A DNA stretch of 64,000 nt from Antedon mediterranea (taxonomy: Eukaryota > Echinodermata > Crinoidea > Comatulida > Antedonidae): assembly GCF_964355755.1 (NCBI RefSeq), contig NC_092671.1, forward strand, positions 18,812,001-18,876,000. Reading direction: 5' to 3'. Under the pieces are notes generated by a model, which saw only the letters and a program-made list of their open reading frames with translations, was not told the DNA's origin and did not search any database. The first letter of the stretch is position 1; each line of letters begins with the position of its first letter. Positions 33,061 to 48,000 of this stretch are shown in pieces. The position numbers and the translations under genes were made by a program.

Positions 33061-36000
33061 ATGGGGCTAATAGAGGATTGTGTGGAACACTTTAATGAAA
33101 AGAACTTGTATGCCGTACTTGCTGTAGAAACATCTGCAAAACCAAATGAATGTAAGTACTAGCCTAGGTAGGCTAGCTAGGCCTAGGCTAGGCCCTAGTA
33201 GTAGTAGTCTGACTGGGCCTACCTAGGCCTAGTGGAGTATGGTCGAAGCGGCCGCCAACCAAAGCGGCCGCCAGTTTAATATCGTCATTTGTATGGAACG
33301 CCATGTGCGCTTTAATCTTTGATTGTCGTTGTCAATGCCATGGCCTATGGCGAGTTGAGTTACAGCTGTGTGTATGGTCAAACCAATAAATATAAGCCAA
33401 ATCATGTACTATCGAATCTTTATATTTCTATAAATTAAGTTTGTCTGTGGATAAATCAATGTAGGCCTATATTTTATTCGCCGTGGTTAGGATTCCGGCA
33501 CCGGAACTCAACTGCCCAGCGTTAGGGAATCCGACACGCTATTGCGCATGCCCAGAGCGAGGTAATCGGCGACTCTATACTTATCAACATTCTTTGACTA
33601 TACAGCGATGGATCATTTCATAGCTGCGCCACACGACGAACTAGCCTATAGATGCCTACTAATACGGGATCCACTAATCTAGGCTAGGGCTACCAGTTAG
33701 ACGTGACCAGTGGGCCTATTTATTTTGTAATTAAAAAGTGGTTGCTTTATTCATATAAACTTCATATCATTATGAATTATAATAATTACATGACTAGTTT
33801 TATGATTTTTCATAACGCATTATACTGTACATAACAACATTGAGTTGTCCCTGAGGCTGATAAACAACATGCAATCACAAGTTGGATGTGAAAAAACTGT
33901 TCGGGAAGTCAGGGTCGCAACGCTAAAAACAGCATTACGAATCTTAGATAGAAACTGATACTTATTAATATCATTATAATTATTTTAACGCGTGGCGTAG
34001 TCGTATTTTAATTATTAATTCATGTATGGCATAGGCAAAGTTTCATCCATCGCTCTCTCCCTCGCGCAACGACTATCTAGGCTACAGTAATCCCTATCAC
34101 TCCGACTCTCGGTGGTGTGGTGGTGTGTGTGGCACTCTATAAGTGCAAGCTATAATTCACTTCCCAGAGCTATGGGCATGCGCAATAGCGTGTCGGATTT
34201 CCTAACGGTGGGCAGTTGATTTCCGGTGCCGGAATCCTAACCACGGCGTATTTTATTTGTATTTTAATATTAACTAACTAAATATATTTACATTATATAC
34301 TAGGCCTATCGAATCATTAATAATTTACGTTTGCATCATAATCTACATACTATTGAACCTTTATGTCTCATTTATTACGTACTATTTATTTATTTGTTTA
34401 TTTTATCCTCTTGACCCGACGTTTCTTGAGCACTCTCCTATCGAATCTTTATACAGTATTGCATTAATAATTTACGTACGGTATTGCCGAATATTTATAT
34501 CTCATTTACATACTATCGAATCTTCATACAGTATTGCAATAATAATTTACGTATTACGGTATTGCCGAATCTTTATATCTCATTTACATACTATCGATTG
34601 AATCTTTTTACAGTATTGCAATATAATAATTTATGTACGGTATTGCCGAATATTTATATCTCATTTACATACTATCGAATCCTTATACAGTATTGCATTA
34701 ATAATTTACGTACGGTATTGCTGAATCCTTGTATCTCATAGAATCTTTTTACAGTATTGCAATAATAATTTACGTACGGTATTGCCGAATATTTATATCT
34801 CATTTACATCAAATCTTTATACAGTATTGCATTAATAATTCATGTACGGTATTGCCGAATATTTATATCTCATTTATATACTATCGAATCCTTTATACAG
34901 TATTGCATTAATAATTTACGTACGGTATTGCTGAATCCTTGTATCTCATAGAATCTTTTTACAGTATTGCAATAATAATTTACGTACTATTAAGGTATTG
35001 CCGAATCTTTATATCTCATTTACATACTATCGAGTCTTTATACAGTATTGCATTAATTATTTACGTACGGTATTGCCGAATATTTATATCTCATTTACAT
35101 CAAATCTTTATACAGTATTGCAATAATAATTTACGTACGGTATTGCCGAATATTTATATCTCATTTACATCGCATCTTTATACAGTATTGCATTAATAAT
35201 TTACGTACGGTATTGCCGAATCTTTATATCTCATTTACATCAAATCTTTATACAGTATTGCAATAATAATTTACGTACGGTATTGCCGAATATTTATATC
35301 TCATTTACATCAAATCTTTATACAGTATTGCATTAATAATTCACGTACGGTATTGCCGAATCTTTATATCTCATTATGATTTACATCGAATCTTTATACA
35401 GTATTGCAATAATAATTTACGTACGGTATTGCCGAATATTTATATCTCATTTACATACTATCGAATCTTTATACAACAGTATTGCATTAATAATTTACGT
35501 ACGGTATTGCCGAATATTTATATCTCATTTACATCGAATCTTTATACAGTATTGCAATAATAAGTTACGTACGGTACTGCTGAATTTTTATATCTCGTTT
35601 ACACTGTACTGTTTTTATTGAATAGGGTGTGTTATACATTTAAGTGTTATTCCATTGTAATACATTGTTTGTGTTTTCAATGAAGCAACGTGAAGACGAA
35701 AACGCGACCTTCTACAGCACTATTCCTGGCCGGCCGCCAGTCGAGTTATTAGCAGAAATTCACGTAATTAATTACCGTACCGTACAGACACTTGCGTCTT
35801 ATTTTAGTATTTAAAACTAATTTTAAATTGATCAATATTTATATATCTGAAGGTATAAAACAATTTAGGATATTAAATAAATTGATGTCATCATGTTATT
35901 GTAATTAAATTATGTTTGTGAACACGTACTACTTACAGTAATTACTTTACTATTATATTAATATACAATAACAAATAATATATTTTGATATATTTTATTG

Positions 36001-39000
36001 AAAAAATATATATATTATTCTTAATAATTGGCATATTATATATTATACAATAAAAATACCACAATGTTTTTTATTGACTTTATTAAACATATATATCATT
36101 TAGAACAGTTAACGTAAGTAATCATCGATTCGCCATTTCGTTTAAAAGAACGTATCACATTCAATCTGTAATAAAAGAGAATATATTACATAATGTAGGT
36201 TGTTATTTACGTCCGAGGAAAAGAAAACCTGTCGATCGAAACAATGACAATCAAAAATGACAAAACAACGACAATCAAAGCGCACACGGCATTCCATACA
36301 AATTACCGTTATTTAACTAGCGGCCGCTTTGGTTGGCGGCCGCTTCGACCGTAATCCGGCCTAGTCCTATCATGTAGGCCTAGTCTAGCCCTACTAGATA
36401 GAGGCCTAGTAGGCCCTAACTAGTACTAGGCTAGGCCTAGTATAGTAGTCCTGGCCTCCTGACGATTGACAGACGATCAGGGCCAAAGACGATCGGGACC
36501 AGATGATACTGATAGGGCTTTTTTTAAAGACGAACGGGTACCAACGCGATTGGTGTACGGTCGGGCCCAACTTTGTGGACGTTCGGACTCAACTGTGTGT
36601 GTGGACGTTCGGGCCAATATATAATTAGCAGAGATGGGGTGGACACCGGGGTGTTTCCCCCTCCCTGGAACACCATTAATTTCATAATTTTTTTTCTGCC
36701 ACTAAATTAAAATTCGCCGTGGTTAGGATTCCGGCACCGGAACTCAACTGCCCAGCGTTAGGGAATCCGACACGCTATTGCGCATGCCCAGAGCGAGGTA
36801 ATCGGCGACTCTATACTTATCAACGGCGATGGATCATTTCATAGCTGCGCCAGAACGAACTAGCCTAGATGCCTACTATTACTAATACAGGATCCACTAA
36901 TATAGTAGATACTCCTAGGCTAGGGCTACCAGTTAGACGTGACCAGTGGGCCTATTTATTTTGTTGCTTCATTCATATATAAACTTCATATAATTATGAA
37001 TATGAATTATATAATTACATGACTAGTTTTATGATTTTTCAAGTACAAAATAAAAGATTTCATATAACGCATTATACACTGTACATAACATGCAATCACA
37101 AGTTGATTTGTTGACGGCAGCCACCGCGTGGATATGACAAAACTGTTAGGGAAGTCGGGGTCGCAACGCTAATTACAGCATTACGATTCTTAGATAGATA
37201 CTAATTCTTATTAATATAATAATTATTTTAACGCGTGGCGTAGTCGTATTTTAATTATTAATTCATGTATGGCCTAGGCCAAGTTTCATCCATCGCTCTC
37301 TCGCTCGCGCAACGACTATCTAGCTAGGCTGCAGTAGTAAATCCCTATAACACTCCGACTCTCGGTGGTGTGGTGTGCAAGCTATTGCGCATGCCCAGAG
37401 CTCTGGGCATGCGCAATAGCGTGTCGGATTCCCTAACGGTGTGCAGTTGAGTTCCGGTGCCGGAATCCTAATTATTGACATTATAAAAATAAAGGAAAGA
37501 GGATCGGGTCCACGAAAACGAATTAGATTTATAATTGTTAACCATAAAATAAATTTCCACAAATTTGTGATACAAAATAATGTTAATTGTAATAAACTAT
37601 GTACTTGAGGCCTACTGTAGACCTGTAATGTAAAGAGTACCCATGCATGGTCACGGTGACAGTGAATCTCTTAATTAGGGACACCTGTAGTGTAATATAT
37701 TCAGGGGACACTTTCCCACAATTGTACGTCATTCATTTGACACACTATATAGTCCAGTCAATCTAGTGATATTTAGAGGTAAACCCACCACAAATTGCAA
37801 TAGTAACGAAACATTAATTTTTTCATTCAAAATGTAGTTTATAATGACATATTAAAAGTCACCGAAAATTGAAGCATTGGAACACATTATTTTTTAGGTA
37901 ATCTCAACAACTATATAGTGATCGATTTTATTCCATAAATATTTTGGGGTAGGGGGTAACATTTATGCCCATAGCTTCTGGTTTTATAATCCAATCTCAA
38001 TAATCTTGATATTAATGTGTAGAATATATATTTCTTTCTAATATGCAATTTAAAAAAACAAAATACAACATTTATTTATATAACTAGAGGTCAAAAGGTT
38101 ATTGACCTTTTACAAAAACTTATTTTTTTCCTTAAAAAAATGATTAACTGTAATATTGTGCCATAATTGTATATGCATTTAATCAAAATTGTGTTTTATC
38201 TGTACCTATCGATATATAAAATAGGAAACATGATGTTAACTAGAAGAATTTTAAAAGTAATGATGTACTATTCTTATTGAAATTGATTCTTTATCAAATG
38301 TAAACAATTTTGGGGTAGGGGGTATAGCATTTATGCCTATAATCCATTGTTTTATAATCATATCTAAATAGCTTTAGTACCAATGTGTAGAGTATATATA
38401 TCCTACTAATAATATACATTAAAAAAACAATTAATACAACAGTTATACGTAACTAGAGGTCAAAAGGTCATTGACCTTTTACAAAAACTCAAATTTTCTT
38501 AAAATAGCGTAAAACTAAATTATGTTTATATATATTATATTTATATTTTGGAAGTATTTGGTGCAAATAATGTTTTTCCTGTACCTATTGTATCGTCATG
38601 AAATAGGAAAAATGATGCTAGCTAGAAGAAAATTGAAATTCATTAGCGGTATGTACTATTGTTGATTAATTAATGAGTCTTGATAATTTGATTTACTATA
38701 GATAGATTGTTGATAATTTTAGTATCAACGAATGTACGTAATGACAAGTAATTGATCTTCGCAGGGTTGCGTCTTCTCTCCTCTCCTGTATATTATATAC
38801 ACGGATGACTGTCGGAGCAAACAGGACAATAGTCATCTTTTCAAATTTGCTGACGACACTGTCTTGCTGTCTCTCCTTCAAACTTCACAGGACGGTCATG
38901 GTTCCGCATTAGATGGTTTTATCCAATTTTGTGGAAACTCCTACTTGAAACTCAATGTGACCAAAACCAAGGAGATAATTGTAGATTTTAGGAAGGAGAA

Positions 39001-42000
39001 AGGACGCAGCCCTCTGGTATCCCCCACAAATGACGAACCAGCGATATTGTCCATTCCTTTAAATACCTAGGTAGGCCTACTATATTTGAGAACAATCTCA
39101 GCTGGGAATTAAATACAGAGGCAATAGTAAAGAGAGGAAAAGCTGAACCATTTTAATGTCGATAAAGTAATTCTCATGGTTTTTTATAATTCCTTTATTG
39201 AGAACGTTTTAACTTTTTTCCTTTATATGCTGGTTTTTTGGTCTTAGGGTCAAAGAAAGAAACTCACTACAAAGAATTGTTAACTTAAGTTCTAAATTAA
39301 TAGGTTGTCAACTTCGTAGCTTATCTTCCTTCTGTGACATGCAAACTCTAGAAAAAAGTATAGCTATTCTAAAAAATGTTAACCATGCCTTGTTCAGTGA
39401 TTTCGAGCTCATGCCTCATGGGCGTCGCTTTCAATGCCCGGCATGTAGAACAAACTGGAAAAGAAATTCGTTTTTGCCAGTTGCCATTCGACTCTTAAAT
39501 TCTTGAACTTTGACTCTTGTTATATTGTACTGTATATTGTGATATTTTTGTATATTTTGTAAGATCATTTTAATCCAGACCTTTTTATTTGAATTGCTCC
39601 GTGTGGGATGATATTGTTTAATCCTTCAAATAGAAAAGGACTCACAAATATGTCATCAGTATCACTTTCTTGTTCGGGTATTAGTACAGTGCAATGCCAT
39701 TGAATTCACCACATGTAGTTCTAGTTACCCCTGAATGCTTCAAGGAGATACTCAGGTTCTGGCTTTAAGTCGGTGTGTAGAGGAACCATGTTTCCATCAT
39801 TGATCTTCCATCCCCAATCCTCGGTACACATAATCAACCCCACTCCATTGCTAAAAGATAACTTGAACTTGAACATGTTGTTAAGTACCTTGGTTGTGGT
39901 ACGATTATGAAGTTGGCGATATGCGAGGTTGTACTTGTAGATGGGATGGAGTCAAAGGCATTCCACGTTGTCCAGGTAGTCCATTGTACAGATGCACTAA
40001 ACCATTTTCTCTAGCAACCACAATGTCATCCTTTTTAGCTTGTTTGCATCTGAAGACTACAGCATAATGTCAGAAATAAGTGCAATGACAAGCTTTTTTT
40101 TTAGAGCCACTTGTTTTCCAATTCCGAAAACTCTGGATGTTGTGTCACCAGTATCGCATGAGCAAACAGAAGGTTATCACAGATGTCTCTCAAATGTACT
40201 GTTTGAACCAGTTTGATAGTCCAGCATCTCAGCTCCAGTCTAAAGAATATCACAAGATGTTTTAAATGCTTGACTGCAGAGGAGCACTAGTAGATCCGTG
40301 TCATCGGATAATGACAGATGTTTTCCTGTTTGCTGATTCAATGGTTTTTTTGTACTATCCGAAAGAACATCTGCATCAGCAGCTGCATTCACTCATTGCC
40401 ATGTTGTTCAAATACTAGTTACGAAGATTTATAAATTGTTGTTTGTTACAGAAAGTGATCCTATTTTGTGGTAAAATGTACAGGGACACTACCACCTGAC
40501 CCGCCTTACCATGTGCGCCGTCTTTGGTGGATGAGCCGCTTTCATAATTATCAAAGACTATGCAGAGCAATATTTTTTACAGATCTCTACACTATTCCAT
40601 GGAATGCTGTACAGTAGAGCACTACCATCTAAATTGTAGGCCTACTGGACATTATTCAGTGAGTTGGATGTATTAGACTATTCAGAAGAAGTTGTTTCCA
40701 CGTGGCATCATGTTGGTTTATTAGCCGAAAGTATTGTAAGTTGGTAGTTTCAAAAAGTGCTGGTGGATAACAAAGTCACCTCGAGTCACCTCTGGAACTG
40801 TAGGATTGCACACATATGACTTTATTGCCAGGATCTTGAATACATTGCAAGACTTTCTGGCCAAAATATTCAATGCTTAATACCACATTGTTAATATTCC
40901 AAGTCACCTGCAGTAACTCCCGTGTCAATGGTATGAAGTCTCTGAGTCGTAACCAAATGGATTTTTCAATTGCCATTGTGTTCCTGACGTGTGGCCATAA
41001 GGTCTTATGTTGGCCGCTGCTGGAGTAACGCCCTGATACTATAATACAAGACATTACATACATTTCAGCGCAGAATTGGTCTGGATGTAGGCATTCCTAT
41101 ATTCTCTTGTCAAACCTTTGGTTTTCTTTGAGGCTTCTCATAGAAACTTTTTCAATCACCAGGTCTGTTGACAATCCAGCCCAGATGGTCCGAACGTCAT
41201 ACAACATGGAGGTCATTGTCAAACTGCTGTTGAACATCTTTGTATTTCTACTGGTTAAAAAATCGTTAAAATACTTATACATCCCAATATAAATACTATA
41301 ACCATGGCAACACAAATGCCATCTGGAAAAAATGGAATGTAGATCATCCAGAAGCAACAGGAACGGATATGTCACTCATCTGCATCTTGAACTGGTCATG
41401 TGTATCGCGTTCGACTGAAATGTTCACCCCAGGGTATCCCTGTGTGTATACCATTGTTGTTTACAGCGAAAACAACATTTTTAGCCAAAATTGACACATT
41501 ATGTTGTGTTTTTCCGCAAAAATGACATTCTAAATAAAATGTTATGACTATAAGTTTGATATCACTGAATAGGAAATTTAATAAGCTTTCGGATGACATA
41601 AATTCCACTTGTATATAATGTATTTTAAATGGTTAAATATATGTAAATAATGGGGCATATTAATTTTGACTTAAAATGACCTTTATTGACCTCTGACCCT
41701 TGACCCAATGCTTGGATTTTCGGTGACTTTTAGTATGTCGTTCTACACATTATATAGAATTCAAAAATACTAGCTTTGTTACTATTGCAATTTGTGGTGG
41801 GTATATCATTAGATTGACTGGACTATATAATGTATATTTTATTTTAAAGGAGTGCAGGCAAAAAATTTCTGTTGATCATACATTCCAATACAGTAATTAT
41901 TCATAATCATAATTTTTTTAATTTAATTTGTGTAACACGAGCTTGTTGAAAATAAGCACTTTCTTATCAGTGTGGGGATAGTTCAAATTACACAGTAAAA

Positions 42001-45000
42001 TATCTAATCTTCTGTACACAAATTTTGTAAATAGAGAGGCATTTTAAAAAGCTATGAAAAATAAACGGTGTGGTAAAGATGTATCAGATGACTAAATAGG
42101 TATATTAATAATTTGAATTTTACATTTCTGGTGTTTTTATTCAACTTCAGATTTTTATTTTCATGCTATAGCAAAAATTATCCACCAAATTAAACACACA
42201 TCATTATTGAGTCACTTTAAGTCATTACTCAAAACTCACCGTTTCTGATTTTTTCTACAGCGCCATGAGCAATGAATGTTGGAATGGCGCTATATAAATC
42301 GAACGAAGTACTGAAAAAAAGTTTTCCTGGTTTTTATGGCAGAATTTTTCCAAATTTTGGATTTGACCATATTAAGCGAAATTAATGTTTTTTCGTCTCT
42401 TGATTTCTGTTACAAATATTTGATTTATGTACAATTAACCAGATATTATATTTAAAATTCATGCCTGTACATGAGCTTGAAGGGGATTCCCGGTCAGCAA
42501 AAATAGGCTTTTTTGCTGAAAAAAAATGTTTAATTGCTTTAAAAAAAACTGTATGATAATTTCACTGAATTATTTAATGACAAAATTAATGGAAAAATCA
42601 TACGTCATTATTGCATTGTCTATTTCACACACTATTAATGGGTGTTTTTTTATATATAAAATGGAAATCCGTGGTAAAAAAAACGTCTCGTGGAAATATC
42701 TGCCAAAATGTTCACTTGCCTTAAACAAACTATATCATGATTTTATTGTTTACTGCATTATTTAATAAAAAATATAAAGGAAATGTTGTCTATTTGACAC
42801 TATAAAGGCACTTTGTTGTATTCTCTACAAAAAGCAAAAACATGTAATACGAATTGTACGCGTGATTCGACCCCATGGCCCTGCAGGCTTTTTGCTGAAA
42901 ACATCGATTTTCAAACAATCTTATACCAATAAAATGTACCTGCATTTTTATTGAATCTAATAATAATAGAAATAATATTTATGTAATCCGGTAAGATAAT
43001 TAAGTTATAAGGATAAAAATTAAGTAAATGTAGAAAATGTTAACAACTCAAGTTTTTTGTATTTAAAAAAATAAAAGTATCACATAATATTTTTGTGGTA
43101 GGACCTAGGGTTTTTAGTACTGTATTTTCTTTGAGTTTAACACTATTCCTTATTCAATAATAAGCACTCGTATAGTGTAGGCCTACAAAAACCTAATTCA
43201 AGTAACACGACATGCCTAAGGACAAAGTTAATTTTAAAATACATTTATTTTTATAGTAAAGAAAGCGTACCACAGATGTTCTTTAAAGGTACACCCTGAC
43301 AGGGTCAGTGAAAGTGATAAAAATGATGCTACCAAGAAGTTTCAAACACTTGGAAAACTTTATTCTGTGTTGTCCGATAAAGAGAAGCGTTCCATCTATG
43401 ATGAAACTGGTAAATTGACCATTTATCTTTTTCTTTTAAATTTATTTTATGAAATAAACTGTAAGTACCGTAAATAACCGGAGGGATTTTTGTCTAGCAA
43501 AATGTTATATATTACCACCTTATGGCTGTATCAAATGGTGTACAAAAAACTACTACTACTGGGGCCGGATTTATCAAACTTTCATTTAGCAAAAAAAATC
43601 GTCTTAACTTTGCCTGAAATCTTTTATTTTGCTTTAATAGTCAGATTTATTAATAATACTAAGCAAAAATATTTGTTTAATTATATCTTCTAAGGCGAAC
43701 AACACCCTGCCTTAAGATGAAAAATGTTGGGTTATCTCATTTCTGCAACAGAAAACCTCTTGTTTGACAACGCGAGCACGCTAGGAGACTATGCTAGTGC
43801 GTTTTCCGCGGTACCACAGAGGCTAAAATAATGATCAATCTTCAGTAAGATGGCCTAAAAATTGGACGAACAAAATTTATGTTTTCGGGATACTATAGGT
43901 ACGACACATTTGACTAACTTTTATTAGAAAACTGTATCAGGTGCCATGGGTTGCTGTCATTGATAAACATATGTTGATTTGATTTAAGTTTAGAGTAATA
44001 AAAGCATACAGTAGTTACCAGAATGCGCCCTCTCTTGTTGGGAGTGAAAAATAAGGAGATAAAATGTTATAGCGAAAAAAGCTAATGCGCATGCGTAATC
44101 AAGAATTTTTCATCTTAAGACACAATTTGCTGCTCTTTAGAGTAAAATTTCTCTAATAAGACAGTTTGATAAATAATCTTAAGTTATTTGCTTCAGCACT
44201 TCTTAAATATTTCAGCATCAGCAAATTTTGATAAATGCCAACCCTGTACTACAAATTCAGATTAATCAGCAAAATTTTGTAAAAACAATTTATTTAAATT
44301 CCTAGTATACAGTACGTATAAAAGTACTGGATTGTTAACTGTATACTGTAGACAGAAAGAAAGTGATTTCAACCAGAGGGGACTCAAAATGACCGCCATT
44401 GTTAAAATATTATTTAGTATATAAAAATAATCTAAAATACAGTATATGAGAACACATCACAATTTTCTTTTAAAGCACAGTGAACTTTTTATTAAAAAAA
44501 TGCATGCAACCCAATGAAATGAATAAGTTCTTGGTAAAATATCTATTAGTAGTCTTGCGTACGAGCATCATTTAGAATACATTATCATTTTAACATGCTC
44601 TGCACACATACCTGTACACCCTACTGCGTAAATCTAGCATATCGAATGGTTGATTATGACTACATTTTGACTGCCCAGTATGTGTGTCAACATTATACTA
44701 TGCATAGCCCTCGAAATTGGGACAAAATGACCTCGGCAAAAAAATGCCGACGTAAATGAAGCCCACCTCGGCAACATGTCGGCTTTTTTTTTTTTTCAGC
44801 CCCCAAAGCTATTTTTAGTATTCAATCAAACACACACTAAAAATAGCTGGGTTGATAATGTACAGCGCATTTGCAGCGCGGCTTGCTCTCATAATAACCA
44901 CACAAACAAAAGAACCCTTGTGGCCAATCACAAAAGGATCTGCTGATCATCCAATGACGATTACGCGGCTGTAATAATAATAGAACTAAAAACCATGACA

Positions 45001-48000
45001 ACCATGTATTTCACACGACGGTGAAACAGGGTGTAAAAAGAGACGAACAACGGTTTGATTTACTTCTTTTTATATTTTTAATCATTGTCAAATGAAAACA
45101 AGGTACACTGTTTTATTAATTGTGTACACGCACCGCTTGCTAAAGTCACGTGATATCAATCCCCAATACAAGTTGAACTCTTCCATTCTCTCAGCAGGAC
45201 ACCATAATACTAAGAAATAAACTGACAATACAACTATAATGTTTTAAATATTTATTGACTGTTCAACTTTAAACGCTTTATATGTTCATATAAAAATTGA
45301 TATAAGTAATCAACAATTGTAGTATGACTTCTTAAGAAATAAAATGATCACAGCTAAAAACCGGAATCTATCAAGTAACAATAAGTCATGTGATTTGTCA
45401 TGCCTCACACTAAACTCACATCACACGACGATAGATCTCAGTGTGGTTCGTTGTTGTTGTAAACGCCGGAGCGGTCGCTGGCCTCATCTCTCTCTCCGGC
45501 CCTAGTATCTTGTGTGTAAAATAAAACCAGTGTAGGCCTAGGCCTAATAATAACTCCAACGTACAAATATTTTAAGATATATTTAATTCACTTGTAACGA
45601 AGGTAAATTTGAAAAAACTGTAATAGGCATAAAACTATTTATTTGCTGTGTATGTGGTAGCCTTGATTTTACTCCAACAAGGCCTAAATCAATAAAAAGA
45701 GCCTCGGTACAGTAAATCAATGCCGTGGTAAGCTAGCAGGACCTCGGCATTTACCTCGGCATTCGATGCCGAGGTAAATTTCGCGGGCTGTATGCATGAT
45801 GCACCATAGCAGAGTATCCATGTGTGGTGGCAGAGAGTATTTTTAATGTATGAGAGTTCAAGGTCAACGGAATAGTGACCTGTTGGTAATTTGCAGGCCG
45901 GTAATTTGCTATGAGAGGCAGATTAAATTTGCATCCAGGTGTTGTGGATGATCCGGGTCGTGGAGGTAACCCGAAACTGATACCGCTTGTAATATCTTTT
46001 GGGTGCCTGATGTACAGCGATGAGGGGAGGGACTCACAAATCTACCATTTAGCGTCTAGCCCTTGTTTCTTCACGCGCACACTCTTTTACTGCATCTTGA
46101 ATAGGTGGCAGCCTAGTCTTGTGCGTGGCTAGTCTCAAAGTACTGCGGAGGCAGCACTTGTATTGCAGGCAACATGGGGGAGGAATGTTATGCAAGGATA
46201 CCGAAGGCCCAGCTTCCTTTGGCAGAGCTTGTACCACTGCCGTGATTGCCTCCAGCAGTATGCATAAAGGATGATGATCCCATTTTATTGTCGAACACTG
46301 GCCCTTGCATTGCACGCATTCTGATTTTGACATGGTGAGTCACACCAAATCCATCCATTATGGTTCAAGCAATGCCTTCTCTCTTGAGAGCATGGGCTAT
46401 TGTAAGCTAGTCACAAAATAGATTACCCATTTTCAATGTCGGTGACAGACAAAATACAGTATGTGCCTAAAAATAATAACCGACAAAACTTCAAATAGCT
46501 TTCTTTGAATAATAATAATAATTATTTATATCTTTGTAATATTTTAACGATAAAATTAGATCTATGGTGTCACATACTTTTATTTTCATACGCATCCAAC
46601 AGTCAGCAACTCGCCAATTACAAGATTATTATTATATTAACTTGTTGTATTAATCTGTTTTGTGTATTTATTAACAGGAAAGGTCTTCGATGATCTTGAT
46701 ACTGACCAAGAAATGGACTGGAATGACTATTGGCGATTACTCTTTCAAAAGATTACGGTTAAAGACATTGAAAAATTTGAAGAAACATATCGAGGTATAT
46801 CAGTGTAGTTGTACTTGAACAATTGCATGATACATTATTTCATATAATAATATTGCACATTGTCATTTGTGTTTTTACGATTATGATTAATTATTTAAAT
46901 AATCAAAAATGATGAGACAATACAAGTTCATGAAATAGAGTTTAAATGTTTTTATTCATAGTCAGTAGGTCTACAACGTACAGTATGAAATTTGTATGCA
47001 TTTGGCGTATTTGATTTGTGCTTAACCAAAATACCTTGTATATGGACAAAATAATCAATTCAAACAATCATTTGATTAGCATAGTAGGTCTTGTTTGATT
47101 TTCCAACTTTTTTCTGTAGTAATGTATTGTCAGTCTTGTAAGTTTCAAACATTATATTTCAAAAGAATCACCAGAAGAACTGGAGGAGCTGAAGAAGGCA
47201 TACATAGAATTTAGTGGAGATATGGAAGAAATTCTTAAAAACGTAATGTGCTGTACATACGATGATGAACCACGTTTTCGAAAAACATTACAGGAATTAA
47301 TAGATAACGACGAATTACCCGAATATGAAATGTTCACAAAAGAGGACAAGAAAAAATCCAAGAAAAGGAAGAAAAAGGTAGTGTTATTGACTTTGTTTAC
47401 CTTCTATTATGTTTATCATTTTTTGAGGTGCTGCATAGGCAAAGTACTATTTTGATACAGTGTATTACCGTACTGACGCGGGTATAAGCCCACCCCCCTT
47501 GAACATGAAATCACGTCAAGTTTGGGGGGTGGGCTTATACCCGAGGATCCAAAAATGCAGATCGTCAAAAACAGCACATGTACACTGTGTATTCCACCAT
47601 GCGAGCGAGCGCCCTCACGTGTACGACGTTGCCTCTAAAATACACGAGGTGTAGAGTGTCGGAAAATTAAGCTTATAGTTCGTGTAATTTATCATAGAAT
47701 ATATCTTATTTTAAACATCAATTGAACAAGAATTTATCAAGCAGAAAAGCAAGTATACAATGTTCGTTAAATAGAAATGTACCAAAGAAATTTAATAAGC
47801 TTGTTTATGGCAGCCGATACCAAATAGTGGTTTTCCGTTTTGGTGACTTGTAGCGTCGTGTGTAAAGCGATCTTCGACCGCGATGGAGTGTAAACAAAAC
47901 AGGACCGCTAGGCCTCATATGGCCTAGCGTATATTAGCCTAGCTTGGTTATGATCAAAGGTAGGTGTATTCGGTGTATGGACGTCGCCAAATACAAAATA

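Larger units (their letters stand above)
33241..36350. mobile_element. 3.1-kb TIR element in DNAJC9 intron 1
   Basis: The left end GGTCGAAGCGGCCGCCAACC is mirrored by the complement ending at 36350. Similarity continues for about 90 bp (33241-33340 against 36245-36350), including GTGCGCTTT and TTTGATTGTCGTTGT. The interior holds a nested MITE (33479-34248) and a satellite (34440-35610) but no transposase, so it is a non-autonomous carrier. Confidence 0.75.
37745..41829. mobile_element. 4.1-kb inverted-repeat-bounded region in DNAJC9 intron 1
   Basis: The left block 37745-37885 (TATAGTCCAGTCAATCTAG, CACCACAAATTGCAATAGTA, AAAAGTCACCGAAAAT) is mirrored at 41700-41829. Next to the left arm a ~390-bp unit is duplicated (about 37900-38285 and 38290-38640, with TTTTGGGGTAGGGGGTA and GAGGTCAAAAGGT in each). 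The enclosed DNA includes a LINE relic and an unidentified minus-strand coding relic. It may be a composite of insertions in an old foldback element. Confidence 0.6.

Noticed and set aside
34353-35621. Series of 60-85-residue frames rich in ISFTYYRIF-like words
   Set aside because: Translations of the DNAJC9 intron satellite.
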